A DNA stretch of 64,000 bases, from positions 4,925-68,924 of the forward strand of contig CALCEX010000216.1 in assembly GCA_937900325.1 (NCBI GenBank), read 5' to 3'. The translations under genes and the position numbers were made by a program. The notes under the pieces were generated by a model. That model ran no database searches, was not told where the DNA came from, and was given only the letters and a program-made list of their open reading frames with translations. Numbering within the stretch: position 1 is the stretch's first letter; every line of letters begins with the position of its first letter. The stretch is from an uncultured Clostridia bacterium (lineage in GTDB: Bacteria > Bacillota > Clostridia > Christensenellales > CAG-138). This document shows, piece by piece, positions 25,685-35,549 of this stretch.

Positions 25685-26173
25685 TTATGTCCTCCTGAGT
25701 TTCAGTTTTAAAGAGATCAGCCGTATCAGCTCATCCGCGCCGCCGCAGAACAGCTCCCCCGCGCTTTCATAGAGCCGCCGCCGCCGCGCGAATATCTCAT
25801 GGAGCCTGTCCGCCCCGCCAGAAAGGAGCGGCCGGCCGGTTATGTCTATATCCGCCATAGTCTCCTCGATATCGCGGAATACCCATATCACATCGCCGGT
25901 GCGGCGCATGAAGCGTATGTTTTCATCCCGGCACACTATGCCGCCGCCGGTGGAGACTATGCCGCAGGGCTCGTTTTCGAGGGAAAACAGCGCCCTCTGC
26001 TCCGCGTCTCTGAAATAAGCCTCGCCGCGCTCCCGAAAGATCGCGGGTATGCTCATGCCCAGCGCGCGCTCAACGAGCTTATCGGTATCGTAAAACGGCA
26101 GCTTCAGCGCCTCCGCCGCGGCGCGCCCATTGGTGGTCTTGCCGCAGCCCATCATGCCGACGAGGTATATCAT
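25685..26173 (-). CDS. aroK: Shikimate kinase
   Basis: The 162-residue P-loop kinase phosphorylates shikimate. It starts MIYLVGMMGCGKTTNGRAAA (Walker A at 9-16), with the shikimate-binding DTDKLVE and RERGEAYFRDAE segments, STGGGIV and a lid arginine region (DITGRPLL). The start at 26173 overlaps the aroC stop as ATGA, which settles the start codon. Confidence 0.94.
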   Translation of the reverse strand: MIYLVGMMGCGKTTNGRAAAEALKLPFYDTDKLVERALGMSIPAIFRERGEAYFRDAEQRALFSLENEPCGIVSTGGGIVCRDENIRFMRRTGDVIWVFRDIEETMADIDITGRPLLSGGADRLHEIFARRRRLYESAGELFCGGADELIRLISLKLKLRRT

Positions 26174-27234
26174 AGCCCCTCCGCGCAGTCGAGTATCCCA
26201 AGGCACAGCGCCGCCTCCGCCGCGGCGAGCCCCCGTATGGCTATGCAGCTGTCGTGCCTGCCAGCCGAGGTTATCACCGCGTTCCGCCCTTCCTTGAGGT
26301 TTACGGTGTGCTGGGGGAGCGCTATGGAGGGGGTGGGCCGGAAGGCCGCCCTCATGATGACCGGCGCGCCGTTTGCCATGCCGCCGTTTATGCCGCCGGA
26401 ATTGTTGCTCTCGAAGGCTATTCTGCCGCCCTCTGTCCTTAGCCCGTCGTTGGCGGCGCTGCCCTGCATACCGGCAAGATCGAAGCCCGCGCCGAACTCC
26501 ACGCCCTTTACCCCGGGAACGGCGTACATTATGGAGGCTATGGAGCTTTCCAGCCCCTCCCAGAGGGGGCCGCCCATGCCCACGGGCAGGCCCAGCGCGC
26601 AAAGCTCCACGCTGCCGCCCACGGAATCGCCCCGCTCCGCCGCCTCGCCTATCCTTTTCTCCATTGCGCCGCGGACATCCTCATTCAGCACCGGGAAGCC
26701 GGAGCCTCTCAGCTTTTCCAGAGTATATACGTCCACTCCCAGCGGATCGAAGGGAGAGTCCCATACCCCGCCTATCTCGCGGTAATGCCCGCCTACGGTA
26801 ATACCCCTTTGCAGCAGAAGCTGCCGCGCCACAGCCCCCGCGAACACCAGAGGGAGCGTCATGCGGCCGGAGAATATGCCGCCGCCGGGCGGTATGCTGC
26901 CGTATTTTACATACGCGGGATAGTCGCAATGGGAGGGGCGCGGCATAAAAGCCGTCCTTTCGTAGTCCCTTGGATCGACGTCGGAATTTTCAAATTCCAC
27001 GCGGAGGGTATCCCCCGTGGTCACGCCGTCCGATACGCCGGAAAGGTATACCGGCGCATCCTTTTCCGCGCGGGAGGTAACGCCCGCTCCGCTTCCTCCC
27101 CTGCGCCTTTCTATATCGCGGTAAATGATCTCATCGTCAAGCCTCAGCCCCTTAGGCAGCTCCATGGCGAGCCCAATACGCTTTTCGTGCGAGCCGCCGT
27201 AGATATTCAGCCTCATGCTCCCCCATGGCTTCAT
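26170..27234 (-). CDS. aroC: Chorismate synthase
   Basis: The 354-residue FMN-dependent lyase converts EPSP to chorismate. Seen are the N-terminal GGSHEKRIGLAMELPKG, PRPSHCDYPAYVKYG (the family PGHAD region reads PSHCD), the SGRMTLPLVFAGAVA signature and NSGGINGGMANG near residue 275. Length is normal. Both ends overlap neighbours as ATGA (aroA stop upstream, aroK start downstream), showing translational coupling. Confidence 0.95.
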   Translation of the reverse strand: MKPWGSMRLNIYGGSHEKRIGLAMELPKGLRLDDEIIYRDIERRRGGSGAGVTSRAEKDAPVYLSGVSDGVTTGDTLRVEFENSDVDPRDYERTAFMPRPSHCDYPAYVKYGSIPPGGGIFSGRMTLPLVFAGAVARQLLLQRGITVGGHYREIGGVWDSPFDPLGVDVYTLEKLRGSGFPVLNEDVRGAMEKRIGEAAERGDSVGGSVELCALGLPVGMGGPLWEGLESSIASIMYAVPGVKGVEFGAGFDLAGMQGSAANDGLRTEGGRIAFESNNSGGINGGMANGAPVIMRAAFRPTPSIALPQHTVNLKEGRNAVITSAGRHDSCIAIRGLAAAEAALCLGILDCAEGL

Positions 27235-28469
27235 TCTATCCTGCCTCCCAGCCTCATGTATTCATCGAAAAACCCCGGCGCGGATTTTTTTACGCATTCC
27301 GCGCCCTCGAGCTCTATGCCGCCGCAAAGCCCCGCCGCCATTATCAGAAGCATGGCTACGCGGTGGTCGTTATGGCAGAGGCATTCCGCATCGTGCAGCA
27401 CTCTTCCGCCCTCTATCTCAAAGCCGTCCGGCGTTTCGGATATATCCGCGCCGAGCCTTTTAAGCTCGGCCGCTATGGCGCTTATCCTGTCGCACTCCTT
27501 AAAGCGCAGCCGCGCGCCGTTTCTGACCGCCGTGCGGCCCTTTGCCGCCAGCGCCGCGAGGGCTATGGCGGGGGCGAGATCCGGCGTATCGGATACGTCT
27601 GTTTCCACGCCGCGAAGCCTGCCGGGGGATACCGTGACTCCGCCGCCGCGTATACATACCCCGGCCCCCATGCGCCTGAGTATATCCAGCATCGCCCTGT
27701 CGCCCTGCATGGAATCGGGGTTCAGGCCGGTGACGGTCACCGGGCCGTATACCGCCCCCGCCGCAAAAAACAGCGAGGCGTGGGTATAGTCCCCCTCGAC
27801 GGCAACGTCCGCCGCCCTGAGCCGCCTGGGCTTCACGAGTATGGTATCCCCGCCTTCCCAGAGGGTCTCCCCGCCGAAGGCGGAGAGGGCGGATCGTGTC
27901 AGCTCGACATAGCCTCTGCTTTGGAGCGGAGAGGTGAGCAATATGCGGCTTTCTCCATCGAGAAGCGTCAGCGCCAGCATAAGCCCGCTTATATATTGTG
28001 AGGAAACGTCTCCGCGTATGGGAAAATCCCCGGGGCAAAAGCGCCCCGAAACGCCTGTCATATCCGCCGCCGCGCCCCTGCTTTTCAGCAGCGATATGAC
28101 CGGCCCCATGGGCCTTTTACGGAGCGACGGGGAAAGGGCGAATTCCGCCTTATCGGCAATAAGGGGAGCGACGGGGTAAAGCAGCCTGTACGTCGTGCCG
28201 GAATCCCGGCAGTCAAGGCGGAGAAGGCCGGGATATGAGTCCGCGCCGGTTATCTCCAGCGCGCCGCCCCTGAATTCCGCCCTTGCGCCCATTGCGCGTA
28301 CGCAGCCGAGCGTGGCGGAAAGATCCTCCGGCAGGGCGGCTTCCTCCGGCAGGCCCCGTATGACGCTTTTCCCCTGGGCGAGGGCGGCGCATATCATGTA
28401 TCTGTGGGCCATGCTCTTTGAGGGTATGGCCGCAACCGAGCCTGCGAGCCGCCCGCAAAACCGCATCAT
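27231..28469 (-). CDS. aroA: 3-phosphoshikimate 1-carboxyvinyltransferase (EPSP synthase)
   Basis: The 412-residue enzyme condenses shikimate 3-phosphate and PEP. It begins MMRFCGRLAGSVAAIPSKSM; SKSMAHRYM is the S3P/PEP-binding segment, DSGTTYRLL matches the family's sugar-site motif, and CHNDHRVAM near the end is the conserved late motif. The ATG at 28469 overlaps the aroB stop as ATGA. An apparent upstream extension would lie inside aroB. Confidence 0.95.
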   Translation of the reverse strand: MMRFCGRLAGSVAAIPSKSMAHRYMICAALAQGKSVIRGLPEEAALPEDLSATLGCVRAMGARAEFRGGALEITGADSYPGLLRLDCRDSGTTYRLLYPVAPLIADKAEFALSPSLRKRPMGPVISLLKSRGAAADMTGVSGRFCPGDFPIRGDVSSQYISGLMLALTLLDGESRILLTSPLQSRGYVELTRSALSAFGGETLWEGGDTILVKPRRLRAADVAVEGDYTHASLFFAAGAVYGPVTVTGLNPDSMQGDRAMLDILRRMGAGVCIRGGGVTVSPGRLRGVETDVSDTPDLAPAIALAALAAKGRTAVRNGARLRFKECDRISAIAAELKRLGADISETPDGFEIEGGRVLHDAECLCHNDHRVAMLLIMAAGLCGGIELEGAECVKKSAPGFFDEYMRLGGRIE

Positions 28470-29494
28470 CGGCAAAGGCCCAGCGCCCTGTCGCAAAGCT
28501 CCCCTATGGGCATTGCGGCAACGGCGGCCTGTCCTATCCTTTTGAGGAAAACGGCGTTGACGGTCTCGCCGTCCCCCTTTTTATCCATAAGCATCGCGGC
28601 GCGGAAGGCATCCCTGTCCACATTTTCCATCTGGGTGGGCAGCCCCGCGGCGCAAAGGGCGGATATGAGCCGCTCCGCCGTGCCGGGCTCCGTCAGCCCC
28701 ATATCCTGGCCTATTCTTGCCATGGCCGCCATTCCCATGGATACGCCGAAGCCGTGCAGCAGCGCAAAGCCGCTTGCCCGCTCCAACGCGTGGCCTATGG
28801 TGTGGCCGAAATTCAGCTCCCGGCGAATGCCAGTATCCCGGGGATCGGCCTGAACGTAGCCCGCCTTTATCATGGCTGTCCGGTATACCGTATGGGCAAG
28901 GTCGCCATCCCCCGCGCTGAGGTCGCCCGAGGATATGGCGCCGCACTTTATTACCTCCGCCATGCCGGAGGAAAGGTGCTCTTTGGGCAGCGTGGAGAGG
29001 AGGGCGGTATCCGTGACCACCAGCACGGGCTGATAGAACGCGCCTATGAGGTTCTTGCCCCGGGGGTGGTCTATTGCCACCTTGCCGCCGATGGAGGAAT
29101 CCGCCTGGGCAAGCAGCGTGGTGGGGCAGTGTACGAGGGGCACGCCCCGCCTGTATGTGGCCGCGGCAAAGCCCGCGGCGTCCCCTACCGTGCCGCCGCC
29201 GAAGGCTATCACGGCGTCCGATGGGCCTATGAGGCTGTCCGCAAGGCCGGAGTATATGTCAAAAAGCCTGTCGCGGCTCTTTATTTCCTCGCCCGGGGGC
29301 AGTATTATGCTTGACGCCCTTACCTTTGCCCGCTCCAGCGCCGCCATAAGGGTATCGAGATGCAGCTTCGCCACGGTCTCGTCCGTTACCACCGCCGCAT
29401 TGCGGAAGCCGGTGAAAAGGCCTTCTTCCTTTATCATGCCGGGGCCTATCTGTACGCTGTACTCCCGGTTGTCCGCGTTTACCGAAATTCTCAT
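28466..29494 (-). CDS. aroB: 3-dehydroquinate synthase
   Basis: The 342-residue NAD- and metal-dependent enzyme closes the ring from DAHP to 3-dehydroquinate. Motifs are GGGTVGDAAGFAAATYRRG, the LLAQADSSIGGKVAIDHPRGKNLIG segment with its catalytic lysine, and metal ligands in AEVIK and in the LNFGHTIGHALE helix. I chose the ATG at 29494 because the fold begins there and ACGGAGC precedes it. It is the first gene of aroB-aroA-aroC-aroK-bioY; aroE, aroF and aroQ are elsewhere. Confidence 0.95.
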   Translation of the reverse strand: MRISVNADNREYSVQIGPGMIKEEGLFTGFRNAAVVTDETVAKLHLDTLMAALERAKVRASSIILPPGEEIKSRDRLFDIYSGLADSLIGPSDAVIAFGGGTVGDAAGFAAATYRRGVPLVHCPTTLLAQADSSIGGKVAIDHPRGKNLIGAFYQPVLVVTDTALLSTLPKEHLSSGMAEVIKCGAISSGDLSAGDGDLAHTVYRTAMIKAGYVQADPRDTGIRRELNFGHTIGHALERASGFALLHGFGVSMGMAAMARIGQDMGLTEPGTAERLISALCAAGLPTQMENVDRDAFRAAMLMDKKGDGETVNAVFLKRIGQAAVAAMPIGELCDRALGLCR

Positions 29495-29648
29495 ATAAAA
29501 AAATCGCTCCGTAAGTCGTTTATCGCAAAATTCCTTCACTATACATAATACCACATATCCGCCCCAATATCATCATAGCATCTGGAAAAAAAGCGCGGCG
29601 TAGTGTAAACTGATGGTAAATGAAAAAAGGCGATGGGAGGCTTAGAAT

Positions 29649-31391
29649 ATGCTGGAAAAGCTCAGGCGGGCCATGGAGGCCGCCGGTATGGATATGCTGC
29701 TGATACCCTCGGCAGACCCTCACGGTTCGGAGTACCCGGAGGAATACTTCAAGGCGCGCAAGCACTTTTCGGGCTTTACGGGCAGCGCCGGAACCCTGCT
29801 CATATGGCGGGAGGGCGCGGGGCTCTGGACGGACGGAAGGTATTTCCTTCAGGCGGAGAGGCAGCTTGAGGGCAGCGGCATAGACCTTTTCAAGATGCGG
29901 GAGCCCAACGTTCCCACGGTGAATGAGTTCATAGCGGAAAGCATAAAGGGCGGCGTACTGGGCGCAGACCTTCGCACCATATCCGCCCATGAGGGCATTG
30001 AGCTGGAAAAAAGCGGCGTAAAGCTCAGGGACTGCCCCGGGATAATAGACGATAACTGGGAGGGAAGGCCCGCGCTTTCGGAGGAGCCGGCCTACGCGCT
30101 GCCCATGGAGCTTGCGGGGGTATCCGCAAAGGACAAGCTCGCGGCCGTCCGCGCCGAGATGGAAAAGCAAAATGCAAAGGCGTGCATATTTACCGATCTT
30201 TCGGATATAGCGTGGCTGTTCAATATAAGGGGCAACGACGTAAAGTACCTGCCCGTGGCGCTCTCCTATGCGATAGTTGAAAAGCATAAGGCGTATCTGT
30301 TCATGGACGCGAAAAAGGCCGCCCCCATAGCGGCGCACCTTAAAGCCCTGGATACCGGGATACTGCCTTATAACGCCATATATGAGTTCACGCTCCGCTA
30401 CGGGGAGCAGGATACCCTGATGTGCGCGCTGTCCGTATTGAACTATAAGCTGTACAAGGGCATAGCGCGGTGCAATGTGGTGGACACCGACCCGGTGCAG
30501 CTGATGAAGGCCGTAAAGAATCCTGTGGAGCTTGAGAACTTCCGCAGGACCCACATAAAGGACGGCGTCGCCGTCACCCGCTTCATGCGCTGGGCCAAGA
30601 CCCACGCGCGGGAGGGATACACCGAAATGCAGGCCGCCGATGCCCTCGAGGGCTTCCGCAAAGAGCAGGAGGGGTATATGTACCCCAGCTTTGAGACCAT
30701 CGCGGGCTACGGCCCCCACGGAGCAATAGTACACTATTCGGCCACCCCGGAGACGGATATACCGGTAAAGCCGGAGGGGCTGCTGCTGGTGGATTCCGGC
30801 GGGCAGTACATGGGCGGCACTACCGACATAACCCGCACCATAGCGCTGGGGCCGGTAACAAAAGAAGAAAAGCGGGCCTTTACCATAGTCCTTGAAAGCA
30901 TGCTCGCGCTGCTCACCTTCAGGTTCCCCAGGGGCTGCGCGGGGTTCAATCTGGACGTTATAGCCCGCGCCCCCTTCTGGCGCAGGGGCATGGACTACAA
31001 CCACGGCACGGGCCACGGCGTAGGCTATATGCTCTCGGTGCATGAGGGCCCAAACGGCATACGCTGGCAGCGCAGGGCAAAGGCCGAGGACGCGGAGTTC
31101 GCCCCCGGCATGATAACCTCGGACGAGCCGGGCATATACATCGAGGGCAAATACGGCGTCCGCCATGAGAACCTGACGGAATGCGCGGAAACGGAGCCCG
31201 GCTCAAGGTATCTCGAGTTCAGGCCCATAACCTTCGCGCCCATAGACCTTGACGCCGTAGATGAGGAGACGCTCAGCGAAGCGGCAAGGCGGCGGCTCAA
31301 CGCCTACCATAAGGAGGTATACGAAAAGCTCGCCCCCCATATGAGGGAGGAGGAGCTTGCGTGGCTGAAGGAATATACGAGGGAAATATAG
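29649..31391 (+). CDS. Xaa-Pro aminopeptidase, long form (M24B)
   Basis: The 580-residue enzyme has the three-domain eukaryote-like aminopeptidase P layout: two N-terminal creatinase-like domains (SADPHGSEYPEEYFKARKHF at the front) and the catalytic domain. Metal ligands are D382 (LLVDSGGQY), D393 (TTDITRT), H456 (GTGHGVGYML), E493 (SDEPGIY) and E507 (RHENLTEC). It removes N-terminal residues before proline. GGGAGGC precedes the ATG. The YczE-like membrane protein follows with one base between stop and start. Confidence 0.94.
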   Translation: MLEKLRRAMEAAGMDMLLIPSADPHGSEYPEEYFKARKHFSGFTGSAGTLLIWREGAGLWTDGRYFLQAERQLEGSGIDLFKMREPNVPTVNEFIAESIKGGVLGADLRTISAHEGIELEKSGVKLRDCPGIIDDNWEGRPALSEEPAYALPMELAGVSAKDKLAAVRAEMEKQNAKACIFTDLSDIAWLFNIRGNDVKYLPVALSYAIVEKHKAYLFMDAKKAAPIAAHLKALDTGILPYNAIYEFTLRYGEQDTLMCALSVLNYKLYKGIARCNVVDTDPVQLMKAVKNPVELENFRRTHIKDGVAVTRFMRWAKTHAREGYTEMQAADALEGFRKEQEGYMYPSFETIAGYGPHGAIVHYSATPETDIPVKPEGLLLVDSGGQYMGGTTDITRTIALGPVTKEEKRAFTIVLESMLALLTFRFPRGCAGFNLDVIARAPFWRRGMDYNHGTGHGVGYMLSVHEGPNGIRWQRRAKAEDAEFAPGMITSDEPGIYIEGKYGVRHENLTECAETEPGSRYLEFRPITFAPIDLDAVDEETLSEAARRRLNAYHKEVYEKLAPHMREEELAWLKEYTREI

Positions 31392-31392
31392 C

Positions 31393-32133
31393 GTGAAGCA
31401 AAACGGGCCGGATAAAAAGCTGTTTTACAGATGGGGCGAGGCGGCGTTCGCGCTGGGCACCTTCTTCATAGCCCTGGGGGTTTCGCTTATGGAAAAGGGC
31501 GGCCTCGGTATGTCGATGGTGACGTCCCAATCCTATATAATATCTCTGGCCGCGCCGTTTCTGACCTTCGGCATGGCGGACTATATGCTCCAGGGGCTGC
31601 TGCTCATAGGGTATTATATCATAGTCCGCAGGTTCGACTGGAGAAATATGCTCTCCTTTGCCTCCGCCGTTATCTTCGGCGTGGCGCTCGACGGCATAAT
31701 GTGGGCGCTGCGGGATATTCAGGCGGCGAGCCTTGCGCAGCGCATACTCCTTTTCGCCATCGGCATGCTGTTCAACTCGCTGGGCGTGGCCTTCTTTTTC
31801 CAGACCTATCTGCCGCTTCAGGTGTACGAGCTGTTCGTGACCGGCATAGTGGAGCGCACCGGCTGGAGGCTGCACAGGGTAAAGACGGGCTTCGACCTGG
31901 GCTGCTGCCTGTCCTCCGTAATACTTTCCCTGATATTCTTCGGCAGGCTCAGGGCAATAGGCGTGGGGACGGTGGTATGCGCGCTGTTTTCCGGCACTCT
32001 CATAGGCCTTTATACAAAGGCGATGCAAAGATACATAGACTTTTCGCCCGCCTGCCCGAAGCTTTACGCCTTCTTCGGGAAGGGCGCGGGGGAGCGGGCG
32101 CGGCAAAACGACATTCAAACCTTGGAGGAATAA
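31393..32133 (+). CDS. YczE/DUF6198-like integral membrane protein
   Basis: The 246-residue protein has about six membrane segments and starts with GTG, one base after the peptidase stop. FALGTFFIALGVSLMEKGGLGMSMV resembles the opening of the YczE/DUF6198 family, which is uncharacterised; MEKGGLGMS is the conserved loop. The tight spacing indicates translation coupled to the aminopeptidase, and the next gene begins 4 bp later. A transport role is possible but unproven. Confidence 0.75.
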   Translation: MKQNGPDKKLFYRWGEAAFALGTFFIALGVSLMEKGGLGMSMVTSQSYIISLAAPFLTFGMADYMLQGLLLIGYYIIVRRFDWRNMLSFASAVIFGVALDGIMWALRDIQAASLAQRILLFAIGMLFNSLGVAFFFQTYLPLQVYELFVTGIVERTGWRLHRVKTGFDLGCCLSSVILSLIFFGRLRAIGVGTVVCALFSGTLIGLYTKAMQRYIDFSPACPKLYAFFGKGAGERARQNDIQTLEE

Positions 32134-32137
32134 GCAA

Positions 32138-34612
32138 ATGCAAAGAACACCCGGAAGCGGAGGACGGCAGAAGCGCGTATCCGGCAGCGGCAGCGTATTC
32201 AGGCGGGGCGGCGGCCTCGGCACAGGGCCCGTAGGCTCGGGAGGCGGCTTCGGAGGGAATTCCGGCGGCTCCGGCGGCAGGGGCGGCAGCAGGGGCGGCG
32301 GCAGCAGCATGGGTCTTATCGCCCTGCTCATAGCGTATCTGCTGGGCCGGGGCGGCGGAAACGGCGGCAGGCGCAATGGCGGCTGCCTTTCCCGCATAAT
32401 ACTGCTTCTTGTGATACTTGCCCTGGGCTATATGGCGGTGCAGTGCGTTGCGGGCGGCCTGAGCGGAGACGGCGGCTACGGCTATGACGACGGCGGCATA
32501 CAGCTTGTGGAGGCGGAGCCCACCCCCACGCCCAGGCCGCAGCTCGCCCAGACGCAGGCGGCGGCGGCGGACGCCACCGTATCCAACCTTGCCCGGGAAA
32601 AGCGCACAAAAATAAAGGGCGGCGGCAGGGACGTGTATACCGTAATGGTATATATGTGCGGAACAGACCTCGAGAGCAACTACGGCATGGCCACAGCTGA
32701 CATAAACGAGATGCTCCACGCCGATCTTTCGGATAAGGTCAACGTAATCATCGAGACCGGCGGCGCGGATAAATGGCAGAATACCGTAATAAGCAGCAAG
32801 GTAAACCAGATATACCAGATAAAGAACGAAGGCATACTTCGCCTCGAGTCCGACCTCGGCAAGAAGGCCATGACGAAGGCCGAAACGCTTACCGAGTTCA
32901 TACGGTACTGCGAGACGAATTTCCCGGCGGACCGTTATTCGCTGATATTGTGGGATCACGGCGGAGGGTCCAACGCCGGCTACGGCTACGACCAGAAATT
33001 CCCGAACGGCTCCATGACGCTGGACGTATTCAACAAGGCGCTCAGGGACGCGGGCTGCACCTTCGACTTCATAGGCTTTGACGCCTGCCTTATGGCGACC
33101 CTTGAAACGGCGCTGGTGGCCGAGCAGTATTCGGATTACTTCATCGCGAGCGAGGAAACCGAGCCGGGCTGCGGCTGGTACTATACCAACTGGCTTACGG
33201 AGCTCAGCAAAAACACCTCCATGGATACCGTATCCATAGGCAAGACCATAATAGACGACTACACCACGGCCTGCCGCCAGCAGTCCTCCTCAAACCAGAC
33301 CACGCTGTCATTGATAGACCTTGCGGAGCTTTCCGGAACCGTGCCGGAGGCGTTCAATAAGTTCGCCTCCTCCACAGTCGAGCTTATAGATTCCGACAGC
33401 TATTCCGTGGTATCCAACGCCCGGAGCAGGGCGAAGGAGTTCTCCTCCGGCATAAACCAGATAGACCTCATAAACTTCGCCGATAATATCGGAACGCCGG
33501 AGGCAGAGGCACTTGCGGAGGCGCTGCGCGGCTGCGTAAAGTACAACAGGGTGTCGCGGTCCCTCGCAAACGCCAACGGCATATCCATATACTTCCCCTA
33601 TCGGAAGCTTTCCTCCATGAACAGCATGGTGGATATATACGACGAGATAGGCATGGACGACGCCTATACCGACTGCATAAGGAGCTTTGCCTCGGTGGCC
33701 GCCGGCGGCCAGCTTACCTCCAGCTCCTCCGGCTCCCCGCTCACCTCCCTCTTTGGGGATATGAGCGGCAGCGGCAACAGCGCGGATATGCTTTCCGAGC
33801 TGCTCTCCGCGGCGCTTTCCGGCAGCGGCGGCTATTCCTCCTCCGGCGGCTATGCCTCCGCCGGCTCGAGCTATTCCGACCTTTATGATATGTTCGCGGG
33901 TATGCGCTCCGCCAAGAATAAGAAGGCCGTCTGGCTGGATAAGGAGGCCATTACCGCGGCTGAGGAGTTCTATTCGGAGAACAGCCTTGACGCATCCCGT
34001 CTCATCGCGACCCATAAGGACGGCAAAAACGTGCTTAAGCTTACCGGCGCCGAGTGGGAGCTGGTGCAGGATACGGCGCTGAACGTATTTATAGACGACG
34101 GAGAGGGCTACATAGACCTGGGCATAGACAACACCTATGAGTTTGACGACGACCTTGACCTCATACTGGACTACGACAAGACCTGGATAGCCATAAACGG
34201 GCAGGCGGTGCATTACGAGTTCATGTCCAACGATGTGGACGGCGATTCCTACGTCATTACCGGCAGGGTTCCGGCGCTGCTCAACGGAGAGCGGGCAGAC
34301 CTCATACTGGTGTTCACCGACGAGGACCCTTACGGCACTGTCGCGGGGGCGCGGACAGTATACGGCGGCGAGACGGACACCGTAATGAAGGGCCTTATAG
34401 ATATAAAGCCCGGCGACACGCTGGATTTCCTGTGCGATTATTACAGCTACGACGGGGAGTACCTGGACAGCTACATGCTGGGCGGCCAGATGACGGTGGA
34501 GGGAGAGCTTACCATAACCAACGTGGAGCTGACCGGCGAAAAGGCCCTTTCCACCTTCCGCCTGACCGACATATACGGCGCGCAGTACTGGACTGAGGCG
34601 CTTAAAAACTGA
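32138..34612 (+). CDS. Membrane-anchored clostripain-family (C11) cysteine peptidase
   Basis: The 824-residue protein begins with a Gly/Arg/Ser-rich cytoplasmic segment (to about 65), then one or two hydrophobic helices (about 65-110), a short stalk and the C11 peptidase domain (about 165-525). Catalytic H274 (WDHGGGS) and C317 (GFDACLMA) are present, preceded by VMVYMCGTDLESNYG. A Ser/Gly-rich linker (about 525-590) leads to a C-terminal beta-rich domain. It is probably an extracellular arginine-preferring or self-processing protease held on the cell surface. It ends the three-gene run starting with aminopeptidase P. Confidence 0.87.
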   Translation: MQRTPGSGGRQKRVSGSGSVFRRGGGLGTGPVGSGGGFGGNSGGSGGRGGSRGGGSSMGLIALLIAYLLGRGGGNGGRRNGGCLSRIILLLVILALGYMAVQCVAGGLSGDGGYGYDDGGIQLVEAEPTPTPRPQLAQTQAAAADATVSNLAREKRTKIKGGGRDVYTVMVYMCGTDLESNYGMATADINEMLHADLSDKVNVIIETGGADKWQNTVISSKVNQIYQIKNEGILRLESDLGKKAMTKAETLTEFIRYCETNFPADRYSLILWDHGGGSNAGYGYDQKFPNGSMTLDVFNKALRDAGCTFDFIGFDACLMATLETALVAEQYSDYFIASEETEPGCGWYYTNWLTELSKNTSMDTVSIGKTIIDDYTTACRQQSSSNQTTLSLIDLAELSGTVPEAFNKFASSTVELIDSDSYSVVSNARSRAKEFSSGINQIDLINFADNIGTPEAEALAEALRGCVKYNRVSRSLANANGISIYFPYRKLSSMNSMVDIYDEIGMDDAYTDCIRSFASVAAGGQLTSSSSGSPLTSLFGDMSGSGNSADMLSELLSAALSGSGGYSSSGGYASAGSSYSDLYDMFAGMRSAKNKKAVWLDKEAITAAEEFYSENSLDASRLIATHKDGKNVLKLTGAEWELVQDTALNVFIDDGEGYIDLGIDNTYEFDDDLDLILDYDKTWIAINGQAVHYEFMSNDVDGDSYVITGRVPALLNGERADLILVFTDEDPYGTVAGARTVYGGETDTVMKGLIDIKPGDTLDFLCDYYSYDGEYLDSYMLGGQMTVEGELTITNVELTGEKALSTFRLTDIYGAQYWTEALKN

Positions 34613-34648
34613 TAAGGCAGGGAACGGCTTTGCCCGGATAAAAACCAA

Positions 34649-34700
34649 CGCCCCCCGCCGCGCGCTTACAGCACGCATGGCGGGGGGCGCTTTGCGTTTT
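34649..34700 (+). terminator. Terminator after the clostripain gene
   Basis: An 11-bp GC stem (CGCCCCCCGCC / GGCGGGGGGCG) with a 19-base loop is followed by CTTTGCGTTTTC. The remaining 34701-34843 holds nothing I can support. Confidence 0.65.
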
Positions 34701-34843
34701 CAGTTGGATCGCTGCAAAACTGCAAGCAGTCTTACTTTGCTTTGAACTCTATAAAAGATCGGCCTGCTTCAGCAACGCTATACCGGCTTTGGCCCTGCGC
34801 AGCCCTTTGGCTGACGGCGGCCCGGAAAAATGCGGGCAGGAAG

Positions 34844-35482
34844 CTATCTCTCAAGATCGAACTTTCCGATCTCCCGCTCCAGCCTGCCATAAAACTGCGC
34901 GATATGGCTGCCGTCCACAAGCGCGTGATGCGCCAATATTGAAACAGGCATAACGGCCCTGCCGGATGCCGTAATTGAATATTTGCCCCAGGTGATCCTC
35001 GGATTTGACTCGTCATTGCAGGAAACGGGCTGAATAAGGGAGGTGTAATGCAGCCACGGGAGCGTCGATACGAAGTACATGCTCTCAGAGTCCTCATCCT
35101 CCTTGATGCCGTTCGCCGCGCAGCTCCGCCTCGCTTCGTCTGCCGCCTCAAAGTAGCCGGACAGGCTCATGTGATGGCGCAGCGTGCAATAGCAATACCC
35201 GCCGTCCTGAGTGCGTTCCGTATGGGAGGTGGGGCATTCGGAATATTCTACGATCCGGCCGTCGCGTATCCTCTGCCTGAGCTCCGGAACAGCATCCGCC
35301 GCGAGGGCGGCGGCATGAAGGAAGGTAAGATAGAAGGACCGGCCCGTCTCTTTGCTGAAGCGTAAGGCTGCCGTTACGTCCTGCTCAACAGTTACCCCGA
35401 CGTAAGGGTACTGCAAGGAGCGAAAATAATCAAAATGCGCCTTTCTTGCGTAGCTACTCATATCGATCATACGGACAGACAT
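34844..35482 (-). CDS. CatA-like O-acetyltransferase
   Basis: The 212-residue protein has the chloramphenicol acetyltransferase fold and length. The active-site motif H185-H186-A-L-V-D190-G191 (HHALVDGSH) is intact, and FYLTFLHAAALAADAVPELR matches the early CAT helix. Acetyl-CoA would be the donor. Many chromosomal homologues are not resistance enzymes, so resistance should not be assumed. It lies 67 bp downstream of the LysR gene on the same strand and may be co-transcribed. Confidence 0.85.
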   Translation of the reverse strand: MSVRMIDMSSYARKAHFDYFRSLQYPYVGVTVEQDVTAALRFSKETGRSFYLTFLHAAALAADAVPELRQRIRDGRIVEYSECPTSHTERTQDGGYCYCTLRHHMSLSGYFEAADEARRSCAANGIKEDEDSESMYFVSTLPWLHYTSLIQPVSCNDESNPRITWGKYSITASGRAVMPVSILAHHALVDGSHIAQFYGRLEREIGKFDLER

Positions 35483-35549
35483 TTGCGTTTACTCCCCTTT
35501 GCGTATATTTCTTATCTCCGGTTTGAGCCTGAATACTGGCTCGCTCTGT

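Noticed and set aside
34844..35482. Chloramphenicol resistance gene
   Set aside because: The active site is intact, but the CAT family contains many chromosomal homologues without resistance; sequence alone does not prove it.
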